From Punica granatum (lineage: Eukaryota; Streptophyta; Magnoliopsida; Myrtales; Lythraceae): a stretch of DNA of 64,000 bases. Positions within the stretch are counted from its first letter, which is position 1. Every line of letters starts with the position of its first letter. Shown piece by piece: positions 23,271 to 33,223 of the stretch. The position numbers and the translations under genes were made by a program. Location of the stretch: the NCBI RefSeq assembly GCF_007655135.1, contig NC_045130.1, forward strand, positions 23,503,363 to 23,567,362. The letters run 5' to 3'. Under the pieces are notes generated by a model, which saw nothing but the letters and a program-made list of their open reading frames with translations, was not told where the DNA came from and did not search any database.

Positions 23271-23431
23271 GCCCCTGATGCTTTGACATTGGTGGCAAGG
23301 AGAGTATTGAGCTTGCAAACAAAGGGAGTTAAAGAAGTGCAGCAGGAAAACATCTTTCACACTAGGTGTTACGTTAAAGACAAGGTATGTAGTGTGATTA
23401 TTGATGGTGGTAGTTGTACTAATGTCGCAAG
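23241..23431 (+). pseudogene. Aspartic protease start, truncated (G1)
   Basis: Downstream of gag in another frame, the sequence reads YLAPDALTLVARRVLSLQ and then the retropepsin-like active-site segment VIIDGGSCTNVAS. DGG in place of DSG/DTG is common in plant Gypsy proteases. The coding sequence stops abruptly at about 23431, where reverse-complement LTR begins, so less than one domain remains. Confidence 0.75.
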
Positions 23432-24012
23432 CACAAACGGTGATGGAAAGCCGTTTGATAAGTCGATGATGAACGCCACGAAAACTTCCGATAAGTTCGA
23501 ATTAGTTCTTCAAGAACTAAGGAGAATACTCTCACAATTTTCTGAATGTTCCTTCTGATTAAAAATTGACTAAGATGAATATATATAGACATAAACTAAT
23601 CCTAATCTAGCCATATCTCCTAAAGATAAGGAAAATAAAACCTAGAATATCGATAGAGATATGACATAATCTATAAAGATATGAAATCTAAATATCCCTA
23701 GAATATCTCCATGAGATTTTAATTTTAAACAAATCTGATGATATCTTCTCTTGATCATCAAATATTCTAGAAGCTTCCTCAAACACTTGCTAAATTTAGC
23801 CTTGTCCGGAATCTTCTATAACTTAAATCATGTTGATAGATCTTTGTTGATCACATGATTCATGTCCAATGGGCTTCCACAAATTTGCTTGAGCCCAAAC
23901 CTCTTGAATTAGGCCATTGAGTTCATCTTTAAACTTGTTTGCTCATGCTCGCGTAATCGGTCCAATTGGAACTTGAACTGGATCCCTTAAAGTCGTGCTA
24001 CGATTTGCATCA
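23432..24012 (-). repeat. G1 inverted LTR copy
   Basis: On the minus strand it starts TGATGCAAATCG at 24012 and continues to 23432, where it joins the protease coding sequence. The segment 23432-23590 is the reverse complement of 21095-21290 with a few differences. LTRs of an intact element are direct repeats, so this orientation is abnormal. Confidence 0.75.
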
Positions 24013-24636
24013 GTATATCAGCGGGAGTGACGGCACACGAACCCACACAGCAGTTTTCTCGATTCTCGAAACCCATGGGTCAAATTCCAGGCTCCATTCA
24101 CTAACAGTCAGGTAATGCCCTTGAATCACCCAAGTTCCACTCGAGAGCTCCCATACTCTATCTTCCACGAAAGAAAACCTAGCCAAATAATAATCATTGG
24201 GAAGATCCACCAGTGTAAATGGTCGGCCAGAGCTCCAAAGTTGCTCTAATCTCTTCTTCAGCACGATATATGAAACCTTCCGACCCAATATCTTCAATAC
24301 CAAGGTGCCCTCCAATAGCGACCGCATATTGGCTAATTCATAATTTGCCGTGCAAATCTTGGGGCAAAGGTCGTTGGTGACATCAATCATCTTTAGATCG
24401 TCCTCCCACTACCATCCCAAGCCATCCACAAAATCTCCCTTCGTATTCTGCGATCCCCCTATTAGCACGTCATTGTACTGAGCTGCTGGTTGGCTAACAC
24501 CCGCATCTGGCGGCTTACTCCTGTTGTCCTCGCGAACCTCCAATTTTTTGGCCCGTTTCACACTCCGATCCAGCTAATCCGCCTCCTCCGATGTCAGTGC
24601 CCTAGCCTCCGATGCAGAACCCTCCTTGTCGCTCAT
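24013..24636 (-). pseudogene. LINE ORF1 (DUF4283-type) fragment
   Basis: On minus, ATG at 24636 opens MSDKEGSASEARALTSEEAD, and the frame runs with two TAG stops into the longer open part 24390-24010. That part reads LEGTLVLKILG, GRPFTLVDLPNDYYLARF, WVIQGHYLTVSEW and ending AVWVRVPSLPL. This is the DUF4283 domain found in ORF1 of plant LINEs and related retro-derived proteins, usually RNA-binding. It is cut off exactly where the G1 LTR begins. A (GA)n tract lies just 5' of the start. Confidence 0.7.
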
Positions 24637-24639
24637 CCT

Positions 24640-24682
24640 CAGAGAGAGAGAGAGAGAGAGAGAGAAACAGAGAGAGAGAGAA
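24640..24682 (+). repeat. (AG)n microsatellite
   Basis: Two AG runs separated by AAAC. On the minus strand this is a CT-rich tract immediately before the LINE ORF1 start, so it may be LINE 5' UTR. Confidence 0.9.
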
Positions 24683-24716
24683 ACCCTAGTTTTTTTTAAC
24701 TTTTCTTTTAATTATT

Positions 24717-25379
24717 CTTAGTAAATCCCTTTCAGTCCCAACATTATTGCAAGTTTCGACAAAATGGGCCACATGTTGTCGTGGGTTGCCTTTTCCGTTG
24801 AATTGTTGAAACTTGGTGGTTGGTAATTGACAAGCATCCTTACAACCTCAATCCTTTTTGTGTAGGGCTTTTCATACATCACCAGAGATGAGCCACTTAC
24901 TTCCACTTGACCTCTAAGTGTTTCCTTGATGATTTTTTGCAACTTGTCTCAGGGATGGACCTGTCAGCAGTGACTTGGGTGGTCCTAGTTGGAGTTGGCA
25001 CTCTTGGAGCAGCAATAACAGCTCCCGACTCTTGTCCTTTGCCAGCAGTCACTTGTAATATTGGTGCTTATATGTCAATTGCAACATCCTCCGAAGGCTT
25101 CACTTGTCTTGGAGTATTGTTGACCTAGCTTGATTCTTCTAAACTTTCGACCTTGTTTACCATGTGAGCTATCTTGGCATCCTAGTCTTGTACAGTTTTC
25201 ATGAGCACATCGAGAGTACTGGCCATATTTGACACTTGCTCCTCTAGTAATGAAGTGTTTGTCACCGCAACAACCACAACTCCAGGATTAAAGCTATTAC
25301 TCCCATCGGCATTAGGAGTTGTCTCCTTAATGGGTACCTTGACATGTTTAGCTATAGCCTTGGCTTCATTACATGCCAT
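24717..25379 (-). pseudogene. Decayed Gypsy gag (second family)
   Basis: The minus strand from ATG 25379 (MACNEAKAIAKHVKV...) leads through several stops and frame changes to a recognisable gag segment: LPTTKFQQFNGKGNPRQH then VAHFVETCNNVGT (about 24850-24730). The K-F-F-G-KGNP-QH-AHF-ETCNN-GT pattern is typical of plant retrotransposon gag N-terminal domains. The sequence ends at about 24717, next to the LINE 5' end. It belongs to a different family from G1. Confidence 0.65.
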
Positions 25380-26270
25380 TGCCCCCTTTGATTGTGAGAG
25401 TTTTATTTGCAGTGTCTTGCTGAATTCTCATGGTAATATTTTTTTTTTCTTTCACAAAGAGAGGTGATAGGTAGAGATGGTCCCACCGTAAATGCCAGAA
25501 ATTTGTACACAACAAATTTTGAATATGAGGTAAGACAGGAAATTTATACAACAAACTTTTTTAATTGATTTAATTCGTGAGTTATAATCTCTAATTGCAC
25601 TCTTGTAAACACAAAGAAAGATCCTCTAATTCTCTTCGCTTAACCTAAACTCCGTTAAGAGGTCTTCGGGACTTGATCTTGAAACTTTGCGATTAGGCTT
25701 CGATTTTAATGTCTTCGCGTAAACTGAAATTAGGGCTTTGTGCTTGTTCATAGACCTTTTAAACACGATCAATTTAATGGCTTTGATTTAATGAGTCTCC
25801 GGATTTGGCGCTTGTTCCACCACTTTCATTTAAACACAAACACCTTTAGAAAAAACCATTGGGGCATGTATGCTTGATCCAATCGATTATGAAGCTTGCT
25901 AGAGTCTTCGTGACTTTTCCTCCGTTCTTCGCGTTCTCCTTTTGAATATGAAACATTGTTGAGATCTTAAGGCCTTTTTATCTTCCCACATTCCGTTTAA
26001 TTTACAGAGCGCTTGTTTTTCTCCTCAGGGCTTTTTGAAGCTTAGGCTCTCTCCCCTTTCTGAAGATTGAGGACTCTTATTTGTAGTTGTGGAGGAGGGA
26101 GCCATGGATTTTGTGCTTGCACCTATTGGTCGGTTCAGGATAATAATTTGATTTTCTCTTTTTAAAATAGGTTATTATCCATTTAAAAGATATTTTGTAA
26201 CATCTTGATTCTATTGTTACTAATTATCTATAATTAAATAATTTAATTAATTTCTAGACAATAATATTTA
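25380..26270 (-). other. Probable leader and LTR remnant of decayed Gypsy
   Basis: Lying upstream (on minus) of the gag remnant, it contains TGGCATTTACGGTGGGACC (about 25475-25497), which resembles a PBS-region sequence, and then about 750 bases with no open frame. LTR ends could not be placed. Confidence 0.3.
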
Positions 26271-27318
26271 AATTAGATAACGTCATATATATTTTTATGG
26301 TGAAATACCGTATTTGCCCTTGAATGTACACCTTGCATAAGATCTCGAATATTAATACCGTACTTAATTAGACTAAAATATTCGAAATAATAGAGGGTAA
26401 TTTGTAAAAAAAAAATTCGCATTCTACAGTTACCAAAAAAATAAAAAGAATAGGAAAATAAGTAGGGTAAAATTGTCATTTTACGAAGCCTACTTGTATG
26501 TCAGGTTAACAAAAGACTTCAAATACTACTACGTGTTATATGATGCAGAAGTTAATAAATTTACAGGAATCCACGGAATGGTGCATGATTGCAATATCGC
26601 AACCATTCGAACTTTTTCTCCCCGCATATTTCATCCTACCAAGCGGCATATCACCTCTCCCCCTCTCCTTTTAGGCCGGAGAGGCTCCACCTCGCTCCTA
26701 ACCAAAAAGCCTTTTGGTAATCTCCAATTTCTTCCAGTTGTTCCCCTTTTCATTGTGGGACCCACCCTGCAAATTATTGCAACCAAATTGTGAATGCCCT
26801 TTTCTTTGCCTGATATTCCCCTAAGTGCCCATAAATGTTTCTTTATTAAAATTTTACTGATATTTAATGAATAGTATAGTTGTTAGATACCATCAAATCT
26901 AGTTGTCCAAGGGTTAATAAGTTTATTTTTATGTGATTTGATAATCCTAAAAAGACTTTCGTCTACGGCTTCCCTAACTATAAGAGAGCTTAAGTTCAAA
27001 TCCCCACTGGTGCATTTGTCAAAAATATTTGCTAATTGGGTGCTATTTGACTTGAGCTTGGGAGGCATCGGCTTTTGTAAAATATATTAGACCTTTAGTG
27101 ATGTTATACTGACGGGATCAGTGCTTGCACTAATTGTTCAGTTCATCTGTTACGTTCACGGTTGAACGCGAGAATTCGAGTATTGCGTAACAAGGGGCAA
27201 CAACGTCGTTATCAATGGCTTGATGCTTGAGCACCTCATTTGACATTAACTTATCAGATTCAGACGCCCCGATTTTCACCCTGATTCTATTGACTCCGTC
27301 CATCTGTTATTAGTATAG
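26271..27318. other. AT-rich intergenic stretch, no gene seen
   Basis: No domain-bearing open frame, RNA gene or clear repeat structure was recognised on either strand. Confidence 0.5.
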
Positions 27319-27549
27319 ATCAATGCTAATCCAAATCTTATACTTTCCTATCAATGTGAATGGCATATTGTTTTACGTAATTCACTGGGTAACCTTCCTG
27401 TCAATCAGAATATTCAAATGCTTACACTACCTACCAAATACCACACGTGTGTATTACAACGCCCAGAGTTGTTACAGATGATGAAGGAGATTGCTTCTCT
27501 TCTTAATGTCTCAAATTCAAATTTTATTTGGGAGATCGCAGGGAAATAA
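27319..27549 (+). other. Unrecognised open stretch, possible exon or gene relic
   Basis: There are 76 open codons between TAG 27316 and TAA 27547, without an initial ATG. The peptide includes YQCEWHIVLRNSLGNLPV, LPTKYHTCVLQRPELLQM and SLLNVSNSNFIWEIAG. Its composition is protein-like and less AT-biased than its surroundings, and an AG lies just upstream (27313). I do not recognise the family. It could be an exon, a pseudogene fragment or chance. Confidence 0.25.
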
Positions 27550-27720
27550 TTCTCATAATTATCAAATTATGTATCGCTGATGTTGATCGATGGCCTTGTT
27601 GGACTACTGGCCTAGAGAGAAATTACGTTGAACCTTACTGGAATATGATTATTGGAAAAGAAAAGAAAAAGTACACAAACGGGCACCTCTTGCGTACGCT
27701 ATTATATTGGTTTAGTCTTT

Positions 27721-28079
27721 TAAGCCATGTTTGGTAGGACCGATAAAGAGCAGGATAAGATTTCTGAAATGCTAAACCCATGTTTGGTTAACGACAGGAT
27801 AAGAATTGGATAGGGATCCGTTAGGACATAATCATTAAGGAGCTAATCCAGTTAGTGGTGAGTTAAAAGTTGGATTAGAATGATATTTTATGCGATAGAC
27901 AAGAAATGCCTCTATTGTTGTTTTAACATGTTCGCTGATACCATCAACGACTTTGATTGGGGTAGTAGAAGCCGACGTCGGCCCGGACTGCCGCTCCTTC
28001 CTCTCCCATTCTTGTTTCCCTTACTCAATTTTTATTTATTTTATTTTAGAAATTTAATCAATAGGGGCTCCTCTGATTG

Positions 28080-28110
<31 letters not shown>

Positions 28111-28315
28111 AACACACACACACGAAAGCTTTTTATTTTTAGAAAAATTATAAAAATACTTGTTTTAAGGTAGTCATGTAGTCATTTTAGTTTTATATCT
28201 TAATTTTGACATGCACCAAACAATTAATTAGGAGATTGGAAATCTATAGGGCACATTAGAACCCATCCGATTAGGATCAATAATCTTATCCTATTCTGAC
28301 GACCAAACACAATTA
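27721..28315. mobile_element. MITE candidate, about 590 bases
   Basis: The left end has ATGTTTGGT with ACAGGATAAGAATTGGAT; the right end has TCTTATCCTATTCTGACG and ACCAAACAC, which are approximate inverted repeats. TTAA occurs at both edges. The left terminal motif is present twice (27725 and about 27778). No transposase is encoded and the middle is AT-rich with a TA microsatellite. The superfamily is not certain. Confidence 0.45.
28080..28106. repeat. (TA)n microsatellite
   Basis: About 13 TA units followed by a short CA run (28113-28122). Confidence 0.95.
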
Positions 28316-29340
28316 AAGTATAAGAGTAAATCTATGTGGTAGATTATTATTTTATTTCGATATGCATCACTTGGTTTCCGAAAGCTTAATGAGTTTCGAT
28401 TAATTTAGATTCGAGTTGAGTTAGTCCATTAAGAGATAAAATTCTTCCAATCATGAATATTCTCATTTTATAATACTCGAAATTGAAGTCTTATTTAAAA
28501 AGAATAGGCGTCGAACCACCTAAACCAAAATCAATATCAATATTGTAGTCTTCATTTGATTAATTTCATGGCAGTTGTCCAAGAATATGACGTGATGCTA
28601 AAGAAAAATAGGCAGTTGATCCCCATTATGAATCAATCACCGACGGCGATTACAGATCCAGCAAACCACCTTGTTCTGAGAAGTTATTAGGTGATTCTAT
28701 CCCGCCACGTGGCGTGAGAAAACACTAATCAAAATGTATGAAATTAAAGACTTAATACTAATCACTTGGATAATTGTCATAATTATTTTTCATTAAATAA
28801 TTCTTATTGGTTCTTCCTCACCACGCCATTTGAGGTAAGATCATTTTAAATTTTCTCCCTTGTCCTGTATGCCGCGCTATACACTTGAATTTCCGGGAAA
28901 GCAAACTGATAAGTTTAACTCTTGTGATGGAAATGTCTGCGCTATATTAACATTGAAAGAAGGGAACTGCATTTGCTAGTAAAAGGTTAGTTTGAAGTCT
29001 ATCATTGATATAGCATATGCTCAAATTCTTTCCAATTTTATCAATTTATCAATTGAGATAACCAAATCCAAATTTTTTTACTCTACTATATGGGTAATTA
29101 AGTTCACGGCAACGCCGTTAATATTTATGGAGCTAGTTTCAGTATATCGTCAAGTCCGGTTTTCCTCAATATATGAATGGTTTTCTTTTTGTGGAATTCA
29201 CCTCACAACATTAGAGCAGCTATATATTGAATTTATAACCATATGTTCCTGAACAAATACGTAAAAATGGTTTCCACCAGATAAAAAAAGAAGAAGATAT
29301 TTACGTCATATAATCCATGATTTTATTATTTTATTAAATG
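28316..29340. other. AT-rich intergenic stretch, no gene seen
   Basis: No supported gene. A weak inverted pair (TGGCGTGAGAA near 28710 and its approximate complement near 28830) is noted only as a possible small MITE relic. Confidence 0.45.
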
Positions 29341-29664
29341 TATTTCATATTTTAAAAATTATCAAAAATACTTAGGTTTACATCTTATTTCAAATCTATC
29401 ATGTCGTCATATTTATCTGTCAAACGTAAATATGCTCTAAACTTATCCCATGATTTAAATTTTTTCTCAAATCTATCACATGATTTTAATTTTTTCTCAA
29501 ATCTATCACTGGCAAAGGGATACAGTGGCAAGAATGAGTCTACTTACGTTTCACATTAGAAACACTATTAAATGTTGATGGAGAAATTAATGTTATGATA
29601 GATTTGAAACCAGATGTAAACCATAAGCTTTTCTGGATAATTTTTAAATCATAAAATATTTTTT
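29341..29664. mobile_element. MITE candidate with long terminal inverted repeats
   Basis: The left arm (29341-29405) contains AAAAATTATC, GGTTTACATCT and TTTCAAATCTATCAT. The right arm (29595-29664) carries the reverse complements ATGATAGATTTGAAA, AGATGTAAACC and GATAATTTTTAAAT. Arms are about 65-70 bases around a roughly 190-base centre, with no coding capacity. Long arms would fit a Mutator-like MITE. A target duplication was not resolved. Confidence 0.55.
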
Positions 29665-30700
29665 TAAAAAAAAGGTAAGAATGGTGAGGAATTTCCAATA
29701 GTAATAGGCACCTCGACTAGTCTACCTCTTTGATTGTGTCAACGACTTGGCCTTAGGATTCTGCAGATTAATTATGCAGTTTGGTATCAAGGAATTTAAT
29801 TTGAACTTTGATGCAGAGTGTCGTATGTATATTACATAAACAGCCATCGAGCTATACCACTAAAAAATTGTAAATGAGCTTTGCATTCTAGGCATTACGC
29901 TTTTTCAAATTTTCACTAAGAATACGAATGAATCTAATAAATGGATTGGTGAACTCATGTGGATTGATTCAAGCAATGCGACACTTGTTTCCTTTAAGTA
30001 ATGTCTATAACTCGAATCTCGTGAATTGAAAAAATTCATGCCGGGAGAGTTTTACCCCTTATTGGGCCGACTCGAATCGACTGGATTAGCCGATGTCTAA
30101 TTGAACTTTTGAATATCAGAGTTAAAAAAAAAAGAATTGTTGAAAGAATATAAAATAATTCGAAAAGTTACTAACAAAAGCTAAACCCGATATCAATCAC
30201 ATGATTTTTACCAAATAGCAAATTGAGCTTCCAACGAGTAAATTTAGTAGGACAAACTTAGCAGTTTAGGATATTTAAAGTCACTGAGAGAACCTCGTAA
30301 TTATGACGAAAAATGCACGTACATAATTAAAATTGATCCATCATCAATGAGTGTATATGCCATTGCAATCTATAACATTATTTATATTTATATATTAATT
30401 AAAAGATATAAAAGATCACTAATAAAAATAGAACTCAAAACCTCTCGATTTCTGATTGAGGACGATATGGATGGTACCGATCTTTCGCTACCTCTCCATT
30501 CAATTTAATTACTTGTCAAACATGATTTGTCGAGTCAGATTTTTCTTTTTTGGTTTCGGGGTGAGATTGTAAAACCGAGACAACTAATGCTACTTTTTTG
30601 AATATCGGATGCCGCCGGCCCGGAATGATCTTATCTTACAGGACTCTTGAATATTATTCGAACTCGAACTAGAGGTAGTGAGTCCAAATAGAGGAAGTTA
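29665..30700. other. Intergenic sequence upstream of the GALS gene
   Basis: AT-rich with no supported gene. It should include the promoter of the downstream galactosyltransferase. I could not place a convincing TATA box or transcription start. Confidence 0.45.
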
Positions 30701-30787
30701 GCTCTCTTCTTTTACTTTTCCCATCACCCTCTCACCATCACCGGAAAAAAGAACAGAAAAAAATAAAAAAATAAAAGAAAAGAAAAA

Positions 30788-30820
<33 letters not shown>

Positions 30821-30993
30821 GGAGGGACGGCCAGAAAAGGCAAACAGAACGGAGAGACTTCTCCTCCTACTCCCTCTTCCTTCTCCCTCCTTCCTTCCGC
30901 TTCTGGAAGTGAACCCATCCTCTCCTCTGCTTCCTTCATTCAGCTCTCTCTCCCTCTCTCTGCCTGTTCTCTCTCTGCAGGTTGCAGCAACCA
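30701..30993 (+). promoter_or_regulatory. Probable 5' UTR/proximal promoter of GALS gene
   Basis: A purine-rich A tract (30745-30790) runs into 29 consecutive Gs (30791-30819), followed by a pyrimidine-rich CTCC/CTCTCT stretch (30860-30980) just before the start codon. Pyrimidine-rich leaders are common in plant 5' UTRs. CTCTCTGCAG at 30971-30980 could also be a splice acceptor of a leader intron. The exact start of the transcript is unknown. Confidence 0.45.
30791..30819 (+). repeat. 29-base poly-G tract
   Basis: An uninterrupted G homopolymer about 175 bases upstream of the GALS start codon. It is capable of forming G-quadruplexes and is prone to length error in sequencing. Confidence 0.9.
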
Positions 30994-33223
30994 ATGGCGG
31001 AGAAGAAGGAGAGAGCAGAAAAAGAAAGGAGCAGCGGTAAGATTCTACTTGGGGTCGTGGGCAGCTGCGCGGCGGAGCTCAAGCTCCTCCTCACGTCCCT
31101 TCTGGTCCTCTGCACCATCGTCACGCTCATCCAGTTCTTGCCCCCCAAGTTCTCAATCTCCTCCTCCGATCTCCGGATCTGCATCTCCAAGATCTCCACT
31201 CCTGTGGCCCCCACCCCCGACCCGCTTCCCTCCTCCGCCGCCGCCGCAGCACCGCCTCCTCTTCTCCCCCCTCCCCCGCCCCCCCCGCAGGAGAGAGTCC
31301 TCGAGGGTGGCATCGTGAAGCGGGCTTTCAACCCCTACGGCACCGCCGCCTACAACTTCATCACCATGGGCGCCTACAGGGGAGGCCTTAACAACTTCGC
31401 CATTGTCGGCCTCGCCTCCAAGCCCCTCCACGTCTACGGCAGGCCCACCTACCAGTGCCAGTGGGTCCAGCACCAGAACTCCACCTCCGAGCAACCCGTC
31501 TCCTCTGCCGGTTACCGGATCCTCCCGGACTGGGGATACGGCCGCGTCTACACCGTTGTGGTCGTTAACTGTACCTTCCCGGAGCCCATCAACTTCAACA
31601 ACTCCGGCGGCAGGCTGGTCCTCCGCGCCTCCACCTCCGGCGCTGGTGACCGGGACTTCAACCTCACGGACACAATCCAGATCCTGTCGGAGCAGCCCGG
31701 GGAGGTCGATTTCGACATCTTCACGTCCCCGCCCAAGTACGACTACCTCTACTGCGGTTCGTCCCTGTACGGGAGCTTGAGCCCGCAGAGGGTGAGGGAG
31801 TGGCTCGCCTACCACGTTCGGCTGTTCGGGGGACGGTCCCACTTCGTGATCCACGACGCGGGAGGGGTCCACCCGGAGGTGCTGGAGGTACTGAAGCCAT
31901 GGATGGAGCTTGGGTACGTGACCCTTCAGGACATAAGGGACCAGGAGAGGTTCGATGGGTACTATCACAATCAGTTCATGGTGGTGAACGATTGCCTCCA
32001 CCGGTACAAGTTCATGGCGAAGTGGATGTTCTTCTTCGACTTGGACGAGTACATCTACGTGGAGCCCAAGAACACACTGAGATCAGTGCTCGACTCGCTA
32101 TCGGGCTACACGCAGTTCACCATTGAGCAGATGACCATGAGCAGCAAGCTCTGCCTCACCGATGATTATGGCAAGACTTACAAGTATGTTTAATCATTTA
32201 GCTTCCAGCACGTAGTGCCCGTCTACTTTCAGTTCCCTGCATTGTACCAATTTGATTCTGATTTTGATTTTGATTGATTGATGACTTTGTTAACGAGAAA
32301 TCGAACTTCTTGGGGGAGATCGGAAGGCTGCGGGTAAGATTGCAGATGGGTAAAAACTGGTATCTGTCTAGAATGTCCTGCTGAAGAATTTGGCTCCATG
32401 CTTCATTGTTGATTTCATCTCTGCATGGTGAAACGGGATGGACAGAATTACTGAATCGAGTAATTCATCCGAGGAAGTGGAGAAGTCCATAACTGCGTGC
32501 TTGAGATGGGTCCATGCCCCCATGATTGGGTATGGGATGTGTACAGCTGGTGCTGGTGATGGAAACCCGGTGGTTGGGAGAAATTTGTCGGATGCCTATG
32601 TTGAAAATTTCATGTGACGAATGGAGTAATTCTTACTGATATAATATATGTGGGGAGCATAGATTCTTCTCTTCAATGAATTGCACCAGGCCAAGTGGAA
32701 GGGCGGTCGCCTTGATATCTTTGTCTTAAAGCCAATGCTTCAGCCTACTGATTAGGACATTCTGCATTCTTTATTTGATTTGATTTAATTATTAGCGTAC
32801 ATTATTATCAGTCCATTGACGAATCGCATGTGAAATGATGTCCTATGATTCATATCGTGTCGTATGTTTTGAATCAGGAAATGGGGATTCGAGAAGCTTG
32901 TGTACCGGGACGTGAAGAGGGGAATCCGGAGGGACCGGAAGTACGTGGTGCAGCCCCGGGCTGTGTACGCGACGGGAGTGCACATGTCCCAGAACCTCGT
33001 GGGCAAGACGAACCACAAGACTGAGCGCCGGATCAAGTACTTCCACTACCACGGCACGATCGCTCAGCGAAGGGAGCCCTGTTGGGTCCTGCTCAACACA
33101 ACGGATGCCACCGATGATAACACGCCTTACGTGAAGGATATCACGATGCGGGATATTGCAGGCACTGTGAAGCGCTTCGAGCTCAAGATGATCGGGCCCA
33201 GGTTACAGCATACACGGCAATGA
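30994..33223 (+). CDS. GALS: Galactan beta-1,4-galactosyltransferase (GT92, GALS type)
   Basis: Exons 30994-32183 and 32878-33223 join across a GT-AG intron (phase 2) to give 511 codons, close to the roughly 500 residues usual for plant GALS proteins. Known GALS enzymes transfer galactose from UDP-galactose to beta-1,4-galactan side chains of pectic rhamnogalacturonan I in the Golgi. The product looks like a type II membrane protein: short basic N-terminus, one hydrophobic segment at about residues 31-49, then an Ala/Pro-rich stem (about 68-100). The GT92 (DUF23) domain starts around residue 245 with YDYLYCGSSLYGSLSPQRV. It contains HYHN-type QFMVVNDCLHRYK, the metal-binding FFFDLDEY (D349, D351) and, in exon 2, the FHYHGTI segment. 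I chose ATG 30994 because a TTG 12 bases upstream is not a plausible plant start. Exon 1 is strikingly GC-rich against AT-rich flanks. No frame damage is seen. Confidence 0.93.
32184..32877 (+). other. Intron of the GALS gene
   Basis: It begins GTATGT after TACAA and ends GAATCAG before GAAATGGGG. Splicing restores AAG and continues the conserved KWGFEKLVYRDVKRG sequence. The intron is 694 bases and AT-rich, with no element recognised inside. Confidence 0.9.

Larger units (their letters stand above)
21095..24012 (+). mobile_element. G1: Gypsy fragment ending in an inverted LTR copy
   Basis: From left to right there is an LTR part (21095-21476, cut at its left by Y), a PBS for initiator tRNA-Met (21479-21490), gag and the beginning of the protease (22082-23431), and then a reverse-complement piece of the same LTR (23432-24012). 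RT, RNase H and integrase are absent. LTR ends TGATGC and GCATCA are visible at 24012 (minus) and 21476 (plus). The two LTR pieces form an inverted repeat of at least 150 bases (21095-21290 against 23432-23590). The right LTR start cuts into a LINE ORF, so G1 inserted there. Confidence 0.75.

Noticed and set aside
28700..28850. Possible small MITE with TGGCGTG ends
   Set aside because: Inverted similarity is short and imperfect and no target duplication was found.
31153..32001. 282-codon open frame on the minus strand
   Set aside because: It is antisense to the conserved GC-rich GALS exon 1; long antisense frames are expected from GC-biased third positions.
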